Notes: generated by a model not told the origin, from the letters alone. 64,000 nt of DNA from Geobacteraceae bacterium (GCA_024641085.1 JAHEDT010000011.1:1-64000); one strand, 5' to 3'. Shown: positions 53,073 through 62,192, counted from the stretch's first letter. A program made the numbers and translations.

Positions 53073-53708
53073 ATGTCTCCTGCAACGATCATTGATCGCT
53101 GGAAAGATGCACTTAGAGTCTCCAGTTTTGTTTGCAGGGTGGCCGTCACGCTCATTGCCCTCGTTGCCGCGCTGATGACACTGAAAAGGTTCCTCCGTTG
53201 GAACGAGAATCGGCCTGGAAAGGTCTTGTTCGACCCGGTGCTGGCTTTGTTCCCATCGGTGGACTTGACCTGGCTGACGTTCCTGCTGATCTATGGCAGC
53301 GTCATCGGGGCACTGATCCTGCTCGCACACGAACCCGAACGGTTTCTACGCGCCGTCCAGGCATATGTCATAATTATTTTTTTAAGGATTGTGATAATAT
53401 TCCTGTGCCCACTGGAACCACCCACAGGCATGATTTCACTGAAAGACCCCGTTGTTCAATACTTCGGTGGCATGGCTTCAACGCCGAACAAGGACCTGCT
53501 CTTCTCTGGTCATACGGCAACCATGTTCCTTCTGTATCTCAATGTCTCAGGTCGGCGAATGCGCAGGGTGCTCCTTGGGGGCACGTTTGCCGTCGCTGTT
53601 GGCCTCCTCTTGCAGCACGTGCACTATACCATCGATGTCCTCGCCGCCTTCCTCATCGCTTATGCCGCCTACCGGATTGTTGCGTGTATGAACAAAGACT
53701 GTTACTGA
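53073..53708 (+). CDS. PAP2-like membrane phosphatase/lipid transferase
   Basis: 211-aa membrane protein with about six helices. The C-terminal part has FSGHTATMF and HYTIDVLAAFL, the H and H-x3-D of the PAP2_C (sphingomyelin-synthase-like) active site; the classical KxxxxxxRP motif is not clear. Probably acts on a lipid phosphate or headgroup at the periplasmic face. Next to an eptA remnant, so it may have belonged to a lipid A modification pair. Confidence 0.75.
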   Translation: MSPATIIDRWKDALRVSSFVCRVAVTLIALVAALMTLKRFLRWNENRPGKVLFDPVLALFPSVDLTWLTFLLIYGSVIGALILLAHEPERFLRAVQAYVIIIFLRIVIIFLCPLEPPTGMISLKDPVVQYFGGMASTPNKDLLFSGHTATMFLLYLNVSGRRMRRVLLGGTFAVAVGLLLQHVHYTIDVLAAFLIAYAAYRIVACMNKDCY

Positions 53709-53728
53709 AATCTTCGAGGTCATGTCAT

Positions 53729-53971
53729 CTATCTCAGGTCTGTATAGGCAGCGACGTGACCGTCCTGGTTCTGATGGTGCCTTTGCAGGGCCAGCAGGTG
53801 CGCCTGCTTCGGGCGATAGCCATGTTGCCCTTGGTTGCGCCTGAACTCGCGACTGATGATTGACTTGTGAACGCCGAGCAGTTCCGCAACCCTGGGTCGT
53901 GAATGACCTGCTTTCTTGAGAGCGTAAATCTGATATCTTTGTTCTCGGGTAAGCTGCGTGTAGCGCCTCAT
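53729..53971 (-). pseudogene. IS30-family transposase fragment
   Basis: 80 residues: the N-terminal helix-turn-helix of IS30 transposases (YTQLTREQRYQIYALKKAGHSRPRVAELLGVHKS... region) and then an abrupt stop after a non-homologous tail. The DDE catalytic domain is missing. Downstream 53990-54100 probably holds the left end of the element. A dead IS remnant. Confidence 0.85.
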
Positions 53972-54152
53972 CTGTGCTCCTTTGACCGGGAAGTCTAGGT
54001 GGCATAGTTGCTACCGCAGCTTGCTCACTTAAACCAACCGTGCAAAGCTGCACTTACAAATTGAACCCAGGATGTCTACAAAATCCTCCGCTAGCTATTA
54101 TCAGATTCTGTAAACAACGCGTCAAATTTCTACACCTTAGACAAGGCGAAAA

Positions 54153-54629
54153 ATGTCAATGCAAACAGATTTTAGAGCTCTAGATAAAAATTTTAAAAGC
54201 CGGGTGGAAGCTAGCTTTGCTAACCAACCCTTGATGGGTTTTATTGGCGCCAAACTGGCAATTATCGAGCCGGGCTTCTGTGAAATCCATCTGCCCTATC
54301 GTTTTGAGTTGACCCAACAGCATGGTTTTTTTCATGCTGGGATAATTGGCACGATAGCTGACAACTGTGGTGGCTATGCGGCCTTCAGTTTGATGCCAGC
54401 GGAGTCATCAGTATTAACTGTAGAATATAAAATCAACTTATTGTCTCCTGGTGATGGTTCGTTACTGATCGGACGTGGCAAAGTAAAAAAAGCCGGCAAG
54501 AATCTGACAATTTGTGTTGTAGATGTCTTTGTTGTGAAAGGTGGGGTAGAAAAATTATGTGCAACGGTACAGATGACCGTTATGACAATGCATGAAATGA
54601 TGGATAAACCGGTAGATACAAAAGCATGA
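54153..54629 (+). CDS. PaaI-type hotdog thioesterase
   Basis: 158 aa. Hotdog fold with the PaaI-like segment GFFHAGIIGTIADNCGGYAA (Asp/Asn at the helix) and a C-terminal beta sheet. Likely an acyl-CoA thioesterase; substrate unknown. More AT-rich than its neighbours and adjacent to an IS remnant, so probably acquired by transfer. Weak ribosome site (AAGGCGAAAA). Confidence 0.82.
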   Translation: MSMQTDFRALDKNFKSRVEASFANQPLMGFIGAKLAIIEPGFCEIHLPYRFELTQQHGFFHAGIIGTIADNCGGYAAFSLMPAESSVLTVEYKINLLSPGDGSLLIGRGKVKKAGKNLTICVVDVFVVKGGVEKLCATVQMTVMTMHEMMDKPVDTKA

Positions 54630-54661
54630 CGTCAAAACTCTCCATCGGTAAGACATGAAAG

Positions 54662-54686
54662 TGGCCCGTCCGCTTTGGATGGGCCA
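54662..54686 (+). terminator. Probable terminator after the PaaI-type gene
   Basis: TGGCCCGTCC-GCTTT-GGATGGGCCA, a 10-bp stem with one G-U pair; only a short T-poor tail follows, so termination strength is uncertain. May also serve the converging DUF2202 gene. Confidence 0.5.
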
Positions 54687-54801
54687 TTCCTGCATTGCAG
54701 GGGTTCTGAGAATTTCAGGAAGCGTGTCGCCAATAGAGGAATCGAGAGAAGACGGGCAGATGCAAACTGCCCGCCCCGGCCTGCCCTGGTAGGGGAATTC
54801 C

Positions 54802-55410
54802 TCAGTAGACATCCATGATCGCTTTGAACAAGGCCTGGTCGATCACCTGCGGCTCACAGGGCTCGCCCTGCTTTTCAAGGGTGTCGCAAAAGGCCGCCAG
54901 GTGATTCTTCGACCCCTCGATCAGGTGTTCGTAGGCGGTCACCAGGTCGACATGATCAGTGGACAGGATGGCTTCTCCAATGTCGTCAATGTCGGTCTCC
55001 TCGATCATGACGCCGACCTTGAGTCCGTCGATGTAGGACTCGTCACCCCAGTCGACAAGATAATCGTACATGTCCTGGAGCTCCTCGTTGTTGAAGACCC
55101 CGGACACCGTAGACGCAGGGTCGGGCAGTCCGTACTTGTCCAGCATCTTCAGCATGGTGTCCATGTGCTGCTGCTCGGAGACGGCGATCTGGCTGAAAAT
55201 CTTGGCACCATAGGTCTCGTACATGAGCAGGTAGACATCCCGGGCCAGTTTCTCTTCTTCCCGCACGAAGTTGAGGTAAGTGATCTCCACTTCGGAGAGT
55301 GGCGTAATGCCTTCCCCGGCACCATTGCCATTTCCGGCCCAGGCAGGCATGGCGATAAGGGTCACAGCTGCAAGCAACACAAAAGCTTTGATCATCTTTC
55401 TTTGTTTCAT
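54802..55410 (-). CDS. DUF2202-domain exported ferritin-like protein
   Basis: 202 aa. A signal peptide (about 1-25, ending AWA) and a GNGNGAGEG linker precede a DUF2202 four-helix domain. It has paired carboxylate/His motifs of ferritin-like bundles: REEEKLARD, SEQQHMD, MIEETDIDD, HLIEGSKNHLAAF. Such proteins are thought to bind metals in the periplasm; the function is not established. AGGAGG precedes the ATG. Confidence 0.85.
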   Translation of the reverse strand: MKQRKMIKAFVLLAAVTLIAMPAWAGNGNGAGEGITPLSEVEITYLNFVREEEKLARDVYLLMYETYGAKIFSQIAVSEQQHMDTMLKMLDKYGLPDPASTVSGVFNNEELQDMYDYLVDWGDESYIDGLKVGVMIEETDIDDIGEAILSTDHVDLVTAYEHLIEGSKNHLAAFCDTLEKQGEPCEPQVIDQALFKAIMDVY

Positions 55411-55690
55411 GGCTTCCTCCTAACATAAATTTTTGCGGCAATCACAATAGCGAACCATTCCACGTACCGAATTGCCGACTATTGTTCATTCCCTATAACG
55501 CTCTACTCGCAAAAAAGGTTTACGTTTGTTAATTTTATTTCTCCAAGATGGGGCAAGGGTAAGTTGCTCGGTTTGGGACACCAGAACCTTCTTCTCAGCT
55601 TCCTTACCTTAATACCTTGAGGCATTGAGTTGATTTCCTCTGGCCTTCATGTTTGACTGACAGAAATCAAGTTCTATCCAGGAGGCAGCA

Positions 55691-56101
55691 ATGACTAAAA
55701 AGCTCATGACAATTATCGGCATCTTCGCATTCATCACTGTCCCTGATTTGACCATAGCCCAATCAAACAACGGAGGGCTTGGCAACAGTCAGGGGAAAAA
55801 CAATTCCCCCACTCCTAACTCCTCGGCATATGAGCATGCGGATGAGAACGCCAAATTTCTACGCGATACCCAGGATACAGGCAAGAATCAGGGACAGGTG
55901 GCGCCGGAAATTGAGGGCGTAGATAAAAGTAAAGATAAGGGAGACGACCAAGAGACAGCAAAAGATAAGGTAAAAACAAACAAGAAGAGCAAGTCCAAAG
56001 GAAAAAGTAGAGACAGCACCGACAAGAAAAGAGACAAGACTACGGTTGGCAAGGATAAGGAGCAGGAAGACAAGTCTGAAGATGTGGAAGTCAAATACTA
56101 G
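55691..56101 (+). CDS. Exported Lys/Asp/Glu-rich low-complexity protein
   Basis: 136 aa. A signal peptide (about 1-23, ending TIA-QS) is followed by an Asn/Gly/Ser-rich stretch, a short conserved-looking SSAYEHADENAKFLRDTQD segment, and a C-terminal half made almost only of K, D, E, S and T. It should be disordered in the periplasm. I do not recognise a function. Excellent AGGAGG 6 nt before the ATG and flanking terminators support it being a real gene. Confidence 0.72.
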   Translation: MTKKLMTIIGIFAFITVPDLTIAQSNNGGLGNSQGKNNSPTPNSSAYEHADENAKFLRDTQDTGKNQGQVAPEIEGVDKSKDKGDDQETAKDKVKTNKKSKSKGKSRDSTDKKRDKTTVGKDKEQEDKSEDVEVKY

Positions 56102-56218
56102 TTCCTGCCGTTTCCGAAAGAAATAGGCCAGTATCCCGTGTAGGGTCCATGCCTATTTGTTTCATGGGTTGCAGAAATAAGAGCTGATTTCTTATGGATC
56201 ACGACATACAAGACCAAA

Positions 56219-56253
56219 AGCCCCGACCAGGTTTCGCTGGCTGGGGCTTTCTT
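56219..56253 (+). terminator. Hairpin terminator, plus strand
   Basis: AGCCCCGACCAG and CTGGCTGGGGCT pair over 12 positions (one G-U), with a GTTTCG loop and a TTTCTT tail. Follows the exported low-complexity gene by 120 nt. Confidence 0.7.
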
Positions 56254-56341
56254 GTAAATATTGCTGCAAGTCATTCTCAGAAGTCCTAGGGATATTTGAT
56301 CGACCCAATATCCACACAGCGTGCTAGCAGAGCCAAAAGTT

Positions 56342-56372
56342 AAAACACCCCGCAGAGATTTCGGGGTGTTTT
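56342..56372. terminator. Bidirectional terminator between the low-complexity protein gene and glnA
   Basis: AAAACACCCCG and CGGGGTGTTTT are perfect 11-nt arms. The A and T runs make it work on either strand; it most likely ends the glnA transcript coming from the right. Confidence 0.85.
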
Positions 56373-56472
56373 AAGCAGACACTTAACTTCTGGATAAACG
56401 CTCATTGCCGGGTTTTCTTAGAGACGGTCGACCCTGACTGCTGTTTGATCAACGTCCAGGTGGCCGAAAACC

Positions 56473-57801
56473 CTAGTAGTTTTTCATGTATGTCTTAACC
56501 TCCCAGTCGGTGACTGCCGTCCGGTAGGAATTCCATTCTTTCTCTTTCCCCTCGATATACTTGTTGAAAATGTGCTCGCCAAGCGCCTCTTTGCCGATCG
56601 GGTTGTCCGTGAGGGCCTCAATGGCCTCTTTGAGATTGGCAGGCAGGCTGGCGATGCCGGAGGCGTCCTTTTCCTCCGGCGTCATTTTGAAAATATCAAC
56701 GTTAACCGAAGCCGGTGCGGCAAGTTTGTTCTTCACGCCGTCAAGGCCTGAAGAGAGCATCATCGCCAGGGCCAGGTACGGATTACAGGCCGGGTCCGGG
56801 CAACGGACCTCTGTCCGGGTGCTCAGCCCCCGAGATGCAGGAATGCGGATCATGGCCGATCGGTTGGAGGCCGACCAGGCGACATAAACCGGAGCTTCAT
56901 AGCCCGGCACGAGACGCTTGTAGGAGTTGACCAGGGGATTGGTCACGGCCGTAAACCCGCAGGCGTTTTTAATAATCCCGGCGATATAATGATAGGCCGT
57001 CTCGCTTAGCTTGAGCGGGCCTTTTTCATCAAAAAACGCATTGGTGCCGTCCAGGTTGAAGAGCGACTGGTTGGTGTGCATGCCGGAGCCGTTGATGCCG
57101 AAAACCGGTTTGGGCATGAACGTGGCATGAAGACCGTATTTTGCGGCGATGGAGCGGACCACCCATTTAAATGTCACTGTATTGTCTGCGGCCTTCAGAG
57201 CATCAGCGTACTTGAAGTTGATTTCATGCTGCCCCTCGGCCACCTCGTGATGAGAGGCTTCGACTTCGAAGTGCATGGCCTCCAGGGTTTCAATGATCTC
57301 ACGGCGGCAGCCGATGCCGGTGTCGTCCGGGTCGACATCGAAATACCCGGCGACATCATTTGTTTCCGTGGACAGGTTTCCCTTCTCATCTTTCTGAAAA
57401 AGAAAAAATTCACACTCGGTCCCAACGTTCATGGTGTAGCCGAGCTTTTTGGCTTCAGCGAGGACCCGCTGCAAGTTCACTCTGGGGCATCCCTCGAAGG
57501 GTGTTCCGTCGGACTTGTAGACATCGCAGATGATCCGGGCCGCATTGACACCGTTCTTGCTTCGCCAGGGCAGGACGACGAAGGTATTGAAGTCCGGTTT
57601 AAGGTACATGTCCGACTCATTGATGCGCACAAAGCCGTCAATCGATGAACCGTCAAACATCATCTGACCGTCCAGGGCCTTTTCGATCTGGCTGAGAGGG
57701 ATCGCGACATTTTTCATAAAGCCAAAAATGTCGACAAATTGCAGGCGGAAGAAGTTAACTTTCTGTTCCTGGATGATTTTCATGATCTCTTGACGGGTCA
57801 T
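56473..57801 (-). CDS. glnA: Glutamine synthetase, type I (alpha form)
   Basis: 442 aa from the ATG at 57801 with AGGAG at 7 nt; a TTG two codons earlier is unlikely. The beta-grasp N-domain with [11 protein letters not shown] and the catalytic domain with the NGSGMH and [11 protein letters not shown] motifs are complete. Where GSI-beta enzymes carry the adenylylated Tyr (NLYDLP), this one reads SGIASLP. With its shorter length this marks a GSI-alpha form, which is not adenylylated. Assimilates ammonia with glutamate and ATP. Single-gene transcript; no glnB or ntr genes nearby. Confidence 0.95.
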   Translation of the reverse strand: MTRQEIMKIIQEQKVNFFRLQFVDIFGFMKNVAIPLSQIEKALDGQMMFDGSSIDGFVRINESDMYLKPDFNTFVVLPWRSKNGVNAARIICDVYKSDGTPFEGCPRVNLQRVLAEAKKLGYTMNVGTECEFFLFQKDEKGNLSTETNDVAGYFDVDPDDTGIGCRREIIETLEAMHFEVEASHHEVAEGQHEINFKYADALKAADNTVTFKWVVRSIAAKYGLHATFMPKPVFGINGSGMHTNQSLFNLDGTNAFFDEKGPLKLSETAYHYIAGIIKNACGFTAVTNPLVNSYKRLVPGYEAPVYVAWSASNRSAMIRIPASRGLSTRTEVRCPDPACNPYLALAMMLSSGLDGVKNKLAAPASVNVDIFKMTPEEKDASGIASLPANLKEAIEALTDNPIGKEALGEHIFNKYIEGKEKEWNSYRTAVTDWEVKTYMKNY

Positions 57802-58165
57802 GGGCAAACTCCTTTTGTTAGGCGCACCTATTGAGGGGTTGTTGAAGCCTGGAGAAATCTACTTAGTCGCTGGCCGATATGATTCTGATAAGAACGGACA
57901 AGCGGAAGCTCAGGATAAACTGGTCTTAGGTGGAACAGTCCTGGTTGGTCACGGTAAAATTGCCATCATTAATAATTTAGCCCAGTTTTCTGCTTAGTCA
58001 ACGTACTCTGCTCTCCGTTTCTGATATATTTGGAGCCTGCATTGGCGGACCGGCAGGTTTTTGAGTCCCCTTCCCGATTGCTTGCCCGTATTCCTAGCGG
58101 CAGATTACATCGCTGTGGGCCACTGGGCCCATTGATCACCTCTCTCCTGACACGAAAGGGTCCAT
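57802..58165. other. Intergenic region glnA-mgtE with a possible gene remnant
   Basis: 364 nt between divergent genes. A plus-strand open frame (57800-57997, 65 codons) reads protein-like in its middle ([18 protein letters not shown]), but it starts inside the glnA start region and has no good ribosome site. It may be the 3' scrap of a lost gene. No clear magnesium-sensing leader could be recognised before mgtE. Confidence 0.4.
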
Positions 58166-59551
58166 ATGGATACCGCTCCGATCAGCGTCTCACCCGATCT
58201 TCCTGAACGTCCCTGGGAAGATATCCAAGCATTGATTGAAGCTGGAGATGCCATCAGATTATTCGACTTCATCGACCAGATGAGTCCGACCGAGACAGCC
58301 CGGGCCATCTCCCGCCTCAGTTCAGAAAAACAGGGCCGCCTCTTTCAACTGCTGGCACCCTCGGATGCGGCGGAAATCATCGAGGATATTTCCGATGTTC
58401 AAGCTGCCGACCTGATCGATGACCTTCCTCCTGAGCAGGCGGCCGCCATTCTCGAAGAACTCGACAGCGACCATCTGGCTGACTTGCTCGGTGAGATGGA
58501 CGAAGAGGATGCCGAGGCGATCCTCGAGCAGATGAAGCCGGAAGATGCCGAGGAGGCCCGGCAGTTCATGGCCTACCCGCCGGATACGGCGGGTGGCCTT
58601 ATGGTCTCGGAATACTTGAGTTTTTCTATCGGAACGACGGTCGCCGATGTCCTGAAGGATCTGCAGGACAACCGGGAAGACTATGCTGATTATCACGTTC
58701 AATATTTTTATGTGACCGATGATGATCAGCGGCTGGTCGGAGTCCTGCGCATGCATGACCTGTTGTTTCCCAAGCGGAGCGCGAAGCTGGAAAGTATCAT
58801 GATTCGTGATCCCTTGAAGCTTGTTGTCGACAGCAGGCTGGACGAGCTGCGTGAGTTTTTTGAAGACCACGACCTGTTCGGTGCCCCGGTCATCGATGAA
58901 CGGGGAACTATGGTCGGCGTCGTTCTCCCCGAATCCGTTGAAGAGGCGCGTCGCGAGAGAACCGTTAAACAATTCCTCGGTTTGAGCGGTATTATCGGCG
59001 GCGAAGAATTCCGCACCATGCCGCTTTTCAACCGGGCAGGACGGCGACTCTCCTGGTTGAGCCTGAATATCGTGCTCAACATCATTGCAGCGAGCGTGAT
59101 CGCCCTCTACCAGGATACCCTGGCCGCGGCCATCACCCTGGCAGTCTTTCTGCCAATGGTCAGCGACATGAGCGGTTGTAGCGGCAATCAGGCCGTTGCT
59201 GTCAGTATGCGCGAACTTTCCCTGGGCCTGGTGAGGCCGAACGAATTAGTGCGTGTCATGAGGAAAGAATCCATTCTCGGTGTTCTCAACGGCCTGGCCC
59301 TGGGTATCCTGTTGGGAGGGGTGGCTTTTTTGTGGAAAGGCAATCCCTTCCTCGGCCTGGTGGTCGGAGGGGCGCTGGCCGCCAACACCGTCGTCGCCGT
59401 CACGCTTGGTGGACTTCTGCCGCTCTTTCTCAAACGGCTGAAAATGGATCCAGCGCTGGTTTCCGGGCCGCTCTTGACCACGGTGACCGACATGTGCGGG
59501 TTTTTCTTCGTCCTCAGTTTTGCCAGCACCATCCTGCCGAAACTGGGCTAG
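58166..59551 (+). CDS. mgtE: Magnesium transporter MgtE
   Basis: 461 aa. N-terminal acidic superhelical domain (about 25-140, LDSDHLADLLGEMDEEDAEAIL), two CBS domains (about 145-270) and five membrane helices (about 295-461). Asp442 in TVTDMCGFF matches the pore Mg2+ site region. The family GGNxGxQ motif is changed to SGCSGNQ in helix 2, a known kind of variation. Imports Mg2+ and is gated by cytosolic Mg2+ binding to the acidic domain. Confidence 0.93.
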   Translation: MDTAPISVSPDLPERPWEDIQALIEAGDAIRLFDFIDQMSPTETARAISRLSSEKQGRLFQLLAPSDAAEIIEDISDVQAADLIDDLPPEQAAAILEELDSDHLADLLGEMDEEDAEAILEQMKPEDAEEARQFMAYPPDTAGGLMVSEYLSFSIGTTVADVLKDLQDNREDYADYHVQYFYVTDDDQRLVGVLRMHDLLFPKRSAKLESIMIRDPLKLVVDSRLDELREFFEDHDLFGAPVIDERGTMVGVVLPESVEEARRERTVKQFLGLSGIIGGEEFRTMPLFNRAGRRLSWLSLNIVLNIIAASVIALYQDTLAAAITLAVFLPMVSDMSGCSGNQAVAVSMRELSLGLVRPNELVRVMRKESILGVLNGLALGILLGGVAFLWKGNPFLGLVVGGALAANTVVAVTLGGLLPLFLKRLKMDPALVSGPLLTTVTDMCGFFFVLSFASTILPKLG

Positions 59552-59689
59552 TCAACGTGAGATGTCAATAAATCAACCAATTAGATTGGCGAAATCCGCA
59601 ATGTCTGTTGTTGCCGACCAATTTAATCAGGCCGATAACCCAAAAAAATTGATGCTTGCTAAGCAATACCAGTGATTGACCAGTGGTTA

Positions 59690-59792
59690 TTTTGTGTCTT
59701 GGTGACTTAGTGGCCACCCTTTGTTTTGGTGGTAAGTCCGAAAACTTAAACCCTTTACTAACGCAAAGACGCGGAGACGCAGAGAGCAATGC
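59690..59792. repeat. Dispersed intergenic repeat (TTTTGTGTCTTGGTGNCTTAGTGG / ACGCAAAGACGC type)
   Basis: Two blocks, TTTTGTGTCTTGGTGACTT and then ACGCAAAGACGCGGAGACGC with a hexamer-like GACGC period, belong to a short non-coding repeat found scattered in many deltaproteobacterial and other anaerobe genomes. It lies between mgtE and the Rrf2 gene. The rest of 59552-59873 holds no gene. Confidence 0.6.
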
Positions 59793-59865
59793 CAAAGGCC
59801 TGATATTTAAGTTTATATTTATGAACTTTCCTTCTGCGCTCAGCCTTTTACGGGTTACAGAACCA

Positions 59866-59898
59866 ACAAAAAAGCGTAGTCCTGATAAAGGACTACGC
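59866..59898 (-). terminator. Rho-independent terminator of the GNAT-rrf2 operon
   Basis: GCGTAGTCC and GGACTACGC (9-bp perfect stem, 7-nt loop) followed on the minus strand by a T-rich run. Lies 42 nt after the Rrf2 gene. Confidence 0.9.
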
Positions 59899-59939
59899 CT
59901 CGGTTCAATGGCGCCAAGCCGTCACTGGAGGTGCTCGGT

Positions 59940-60371
59940 CTATCCCTGCGCGTTGATCCTGGCTCGCTGGCGGGCACCGTTGAGAGCGGTTTCCAGGGTG
60001 ATAGTGTCGAGAACCGCCCTGGTGAGGCCGTCGATCTCGCGGGTAATGCTCTGCAACTCCTCGACCACGGCTTCACCCTCCTGGGCCCTTGGACCGGGGG
60101 CGTCGAGGTCGGATTCCAGAGTTTCAAACAACTCGATGACATCGAGCAGGGTCGTGCGGTTGATGACCCCGGTAAAGCGGTAGCCGCCGCCAGCGCCGCG
60201 CACGGCCTGCACCAGTTTCGAACGCACCAGGGTGCGCAAGACCTTGGCCAGGTGGTGCGTTGATATCCCATACTTGTCGGCGATATCGGTAGCCGAGAGC
60301 TGGCGCTCGGGATCGCTGGCCAGTTCGAGTACGGCATAGAGGGCAAACAGGCTCGCCTTGTGCATTTTCAT
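59940..60371 (-). CDS. Rrf2-family transcriptional regulator, cysteine-free
   Basis: 143 aa. N-terminal winged helix (LSATDIADKYGISTHHLAKVLRTL) with the wing GAGGGYRF, then the dimerisation helix. The three cysteines that hold the Fe-S cluster in IscR, NsrR or RirA are absent (no Cys at all), so it must sense something else. Second gene after the GNAT gene (27 nt gap). Confidence 0.92.
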   Translation of the reverse strand: MKMHKASLFALYAVLELASDPERQLSATDIADKYGISTHHLAKVLRTLVRSKLVQAVRGAGGGYRFTGVINRTTLLDVIELFETLESDLDAPGPRAQEGEAVVEELQSITREIDGLTRAVLDTITLETALNGARQRARINAQG

Positions 60372-60398
60372 GACATGATCCCCGCTGGGAAAGACCGG

Positions 60399-60851
60399 TT
60401 AAAAATCATCGAGCGGTTTTTCGAGTTCGACATAGCGCCCGCTGCGCAGTCCCTGACTGCGGAAGAAGGACAGGGTCAGCTTGTTCTCCCGGTCGACCAT
60501 GGTCCGCACGGTCGCAACCCCGGCCTTTTTCAGGCGCCGGCACATCTCGGTCAGCATGAGCTGTCCAACCCCCATCTCCCGACTCCTGGGCGACACGCTC
60601 AAGGCGAAGACCCAGCCGCATGGCTCTGACCCGAATTCCCATGCGCGCACTTCCCCGACGATGAAGCCGATCACCTCGCCGCTCTGCTCGGCGACGAGGA
60701 AAATCCGGCCAGCTCTTGCGGCGGTCACGTAGCGGTCAAAGATGCTGTTCCAGTAAGCAGGTTTATCGGCCGGGTCGCCGACCAGATCGAGCACGATCAC
60801 GGCGTCGAAGTCGGATTGTCTGGCGTTGCGGATGGTGACCTGGTCTGTCAT
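60399..60851 (-). CDS. GNAT-family N-acetyltransferase
   Basis: 150 aa from the ATG at 60851; an upstream frame to 60971 crosses the promoter region. One GNAT domain: VFALSVSPRSREMGVGQLML holds the acetyl-CoA loop. Likely acetylates a protein N-terminus or small molecule; the substrate is unknown. Co-transcribed with the Rrf2 regulator. Confidence 0.88.
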   Translation of the reverse strand: MTDQVTIRNARQSDFDAVIVLDLVGDPADKPAYWNSIFDRYVTAARAGRIFLVAEQSGEVIGFIVGEVRAWEFGSEPCGWVFALSVSPRSREMGVGQLMLTEMCRRLKKAGVATVRTMVDRENKLTLSFFRSQGLRSGRYVELEKPLDDF

Positions 60852-61417
60852 TTCACTGTCCCTTGCTCTTTTGCTCAACTGTGCTGAATATGGAAAGCTG
60901 GTCTTGATCGCGCCTTGGAGCAGGAGAAATACATTATTGTGGTATTGTGGTACCATAAACATCACTTGCAAGACAAGCCATTTTTATGTCCTCCCATCTA
61001 CCTAGCCCTTCTCAGTTGTGCGGGGTTTGGGCGGTCAAAAGAGGTGAGGTTTTGAGCGGGGAGAGTCTCTTCTACGAAAGTTCTCCGGTGCGCGGGCGTT
61101 TCGGCATCTGGGGCACAGGGTAAGCGACTCCCGGTACCGTGGAATTATGAGTTCCCGTGGATATTTTCGGACGGGATGATACAATTGCCTACAGCCGCGC
61201 TCACCTTTTCAACGAGCAATATAGTTCAGTAGGAGCGATTCCTTATGGGTGCTTCAGGGCGGAACGTCCTGAAAGGATCTGGACTCGCTGCCTGGCCCCT
61301 GGTCTTGACGGAGACAGTTGCAGCGGCCGGGCAAAAGCATCGGCGCCTCCGGGCAGGTGCCAGGAGGTAGTTGAAGGCCGTTGGTTCAGGGCCCCGTATT
61401 CGCTCAGGGATGAAACC
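60852..61417. other. Regulatory region between the GNAT gene and mobA
   Basis: 566 nt with no supported gene. It contains a tandem TTGTGGTA TTGTGGTA (60937-60952) running into a TGGTACCA palindrome (60948-60955), 86 nt upstream of the GNAT gene and a candidate Rrf2 site. Close to mobA, CCTCC-G-GGCAGGTGCC-A-GGAGG (about 61354-61375) folds into a strong hairpin enclosed by CGGCC / GGCCG, possibly a structured leader. Confidence 0.5.
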
Positions 61418-62095
61418 ATGAAGCGAAGTCTCCGTGATTGTATAGGAAATGACAGGATTCCAGAGATCACCGGGGTTATCCTGGCCGGCGGTGGAAGTTG
61501 GCGGATGCAGAGCGACAAGTCGCTGTTGCCGTTGCTTGGTGCGCGTTTCATCGACCACGTCTACCGCGTTATGGCGGCCCTGTTCGATGAGGTGTTGATC
61601 GTCACCAATTCCCCCGATGGTTATGCCGACATCGCCTGTCGCAAAGTTCCGGATATTCATGTCAACCGGGGCGTGTTGGCCGGCATCCATGCGGGCCTCT
61701 GCCACGCACGGCACGACAAGGTTTTTGTCGTTGCCTGTGACATGCCCTTCATCAACCCGCAGGTGGTCCGCGCCGTCTGTGGCGGTACCGAGCAGGCTGA
61801 TGTCGTGATCCCGGCTCATGCGAAGGGGCTGGAACCGCTCCACGCCCTTTACGGAAAACACTGCATCGGGGCCATCGTCTGTCAACTCGATGCCGGTCAG
61901 CAAAGGATCGCGAGTTTTTTCCCGGAGGTCCACGTCAGGGAAATTGGCGATGAGCACTGGCAGGACGTGGATCCCGAAGGTCGTTCGTTCCGCAACATCA
62001 ACACCCCGGAGGAATATTTCCGACTGCGTGGTGAACGTGACGCTCATAATCCAGTCCCGGTAGGGAAAGGAACGGCAAACATAGCCATCCTTTAG
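61418..62095 (+). CDS. mobA: Molybdenum cofactor guanylyltransferase MobA
   Basis: 225 aa from the ATG at 61418 (AGGGA upstream); the frame open to 61157 lacks a start signal. Nucleotidyltransferase fold with the LAGGGSWRMQSDKSLLP signature, VACDMPFI metal site and NINTPEE near the end. It attaches GMP to Mo-molybdopterin to make bis-MGD for molybdo- and tungsto-enzymes such as formate dehydrogenases. Stands apart from the tup-moeA operon. Confidence 0.93.
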   Translation: MKRSLRDCIGNDRIPEITGVILAGGGSWRMQSDKSLLPLLGARFIDHVYRVMAALFDEVLIVTNSPDGYADIACRKVPDIHVNRGVLAGIHAGLCHARHDKVFVVACDMPFINPQVVRAVCGGTEQADVVIPAHAKGLEPLHALYGKHCIGAIVCQLDAGQQRIASFFPEVHVREIGDEHWQDVDPEGRSFRNINTPEEYFRLRGERDAHNPVPVGKGTANIAIL

Positions 62096-62192
62096 TTTCT
62101 TTCCGGTGTCCTGAGATCGTCATTGTATGATAACTAAATTAAACGTAGACTTAGTCTGTCTGATATCCAGGAGTCCATGAAGGAGGCTTGCA

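Noticed and set aside
56473-57801. Adenylylation control of glutamine synthetase
   Set aside because: The NLYDLP tyrosine segment of the adenylylated form is absent; the protein is of the alpha type.
57800-57997. 65-codon plus-strand ORF between glnA and mgtE as a gene
   Set aside because: No ribosome site, start falls in the glnA start codon region, no recognised family; at best a gene remnant.
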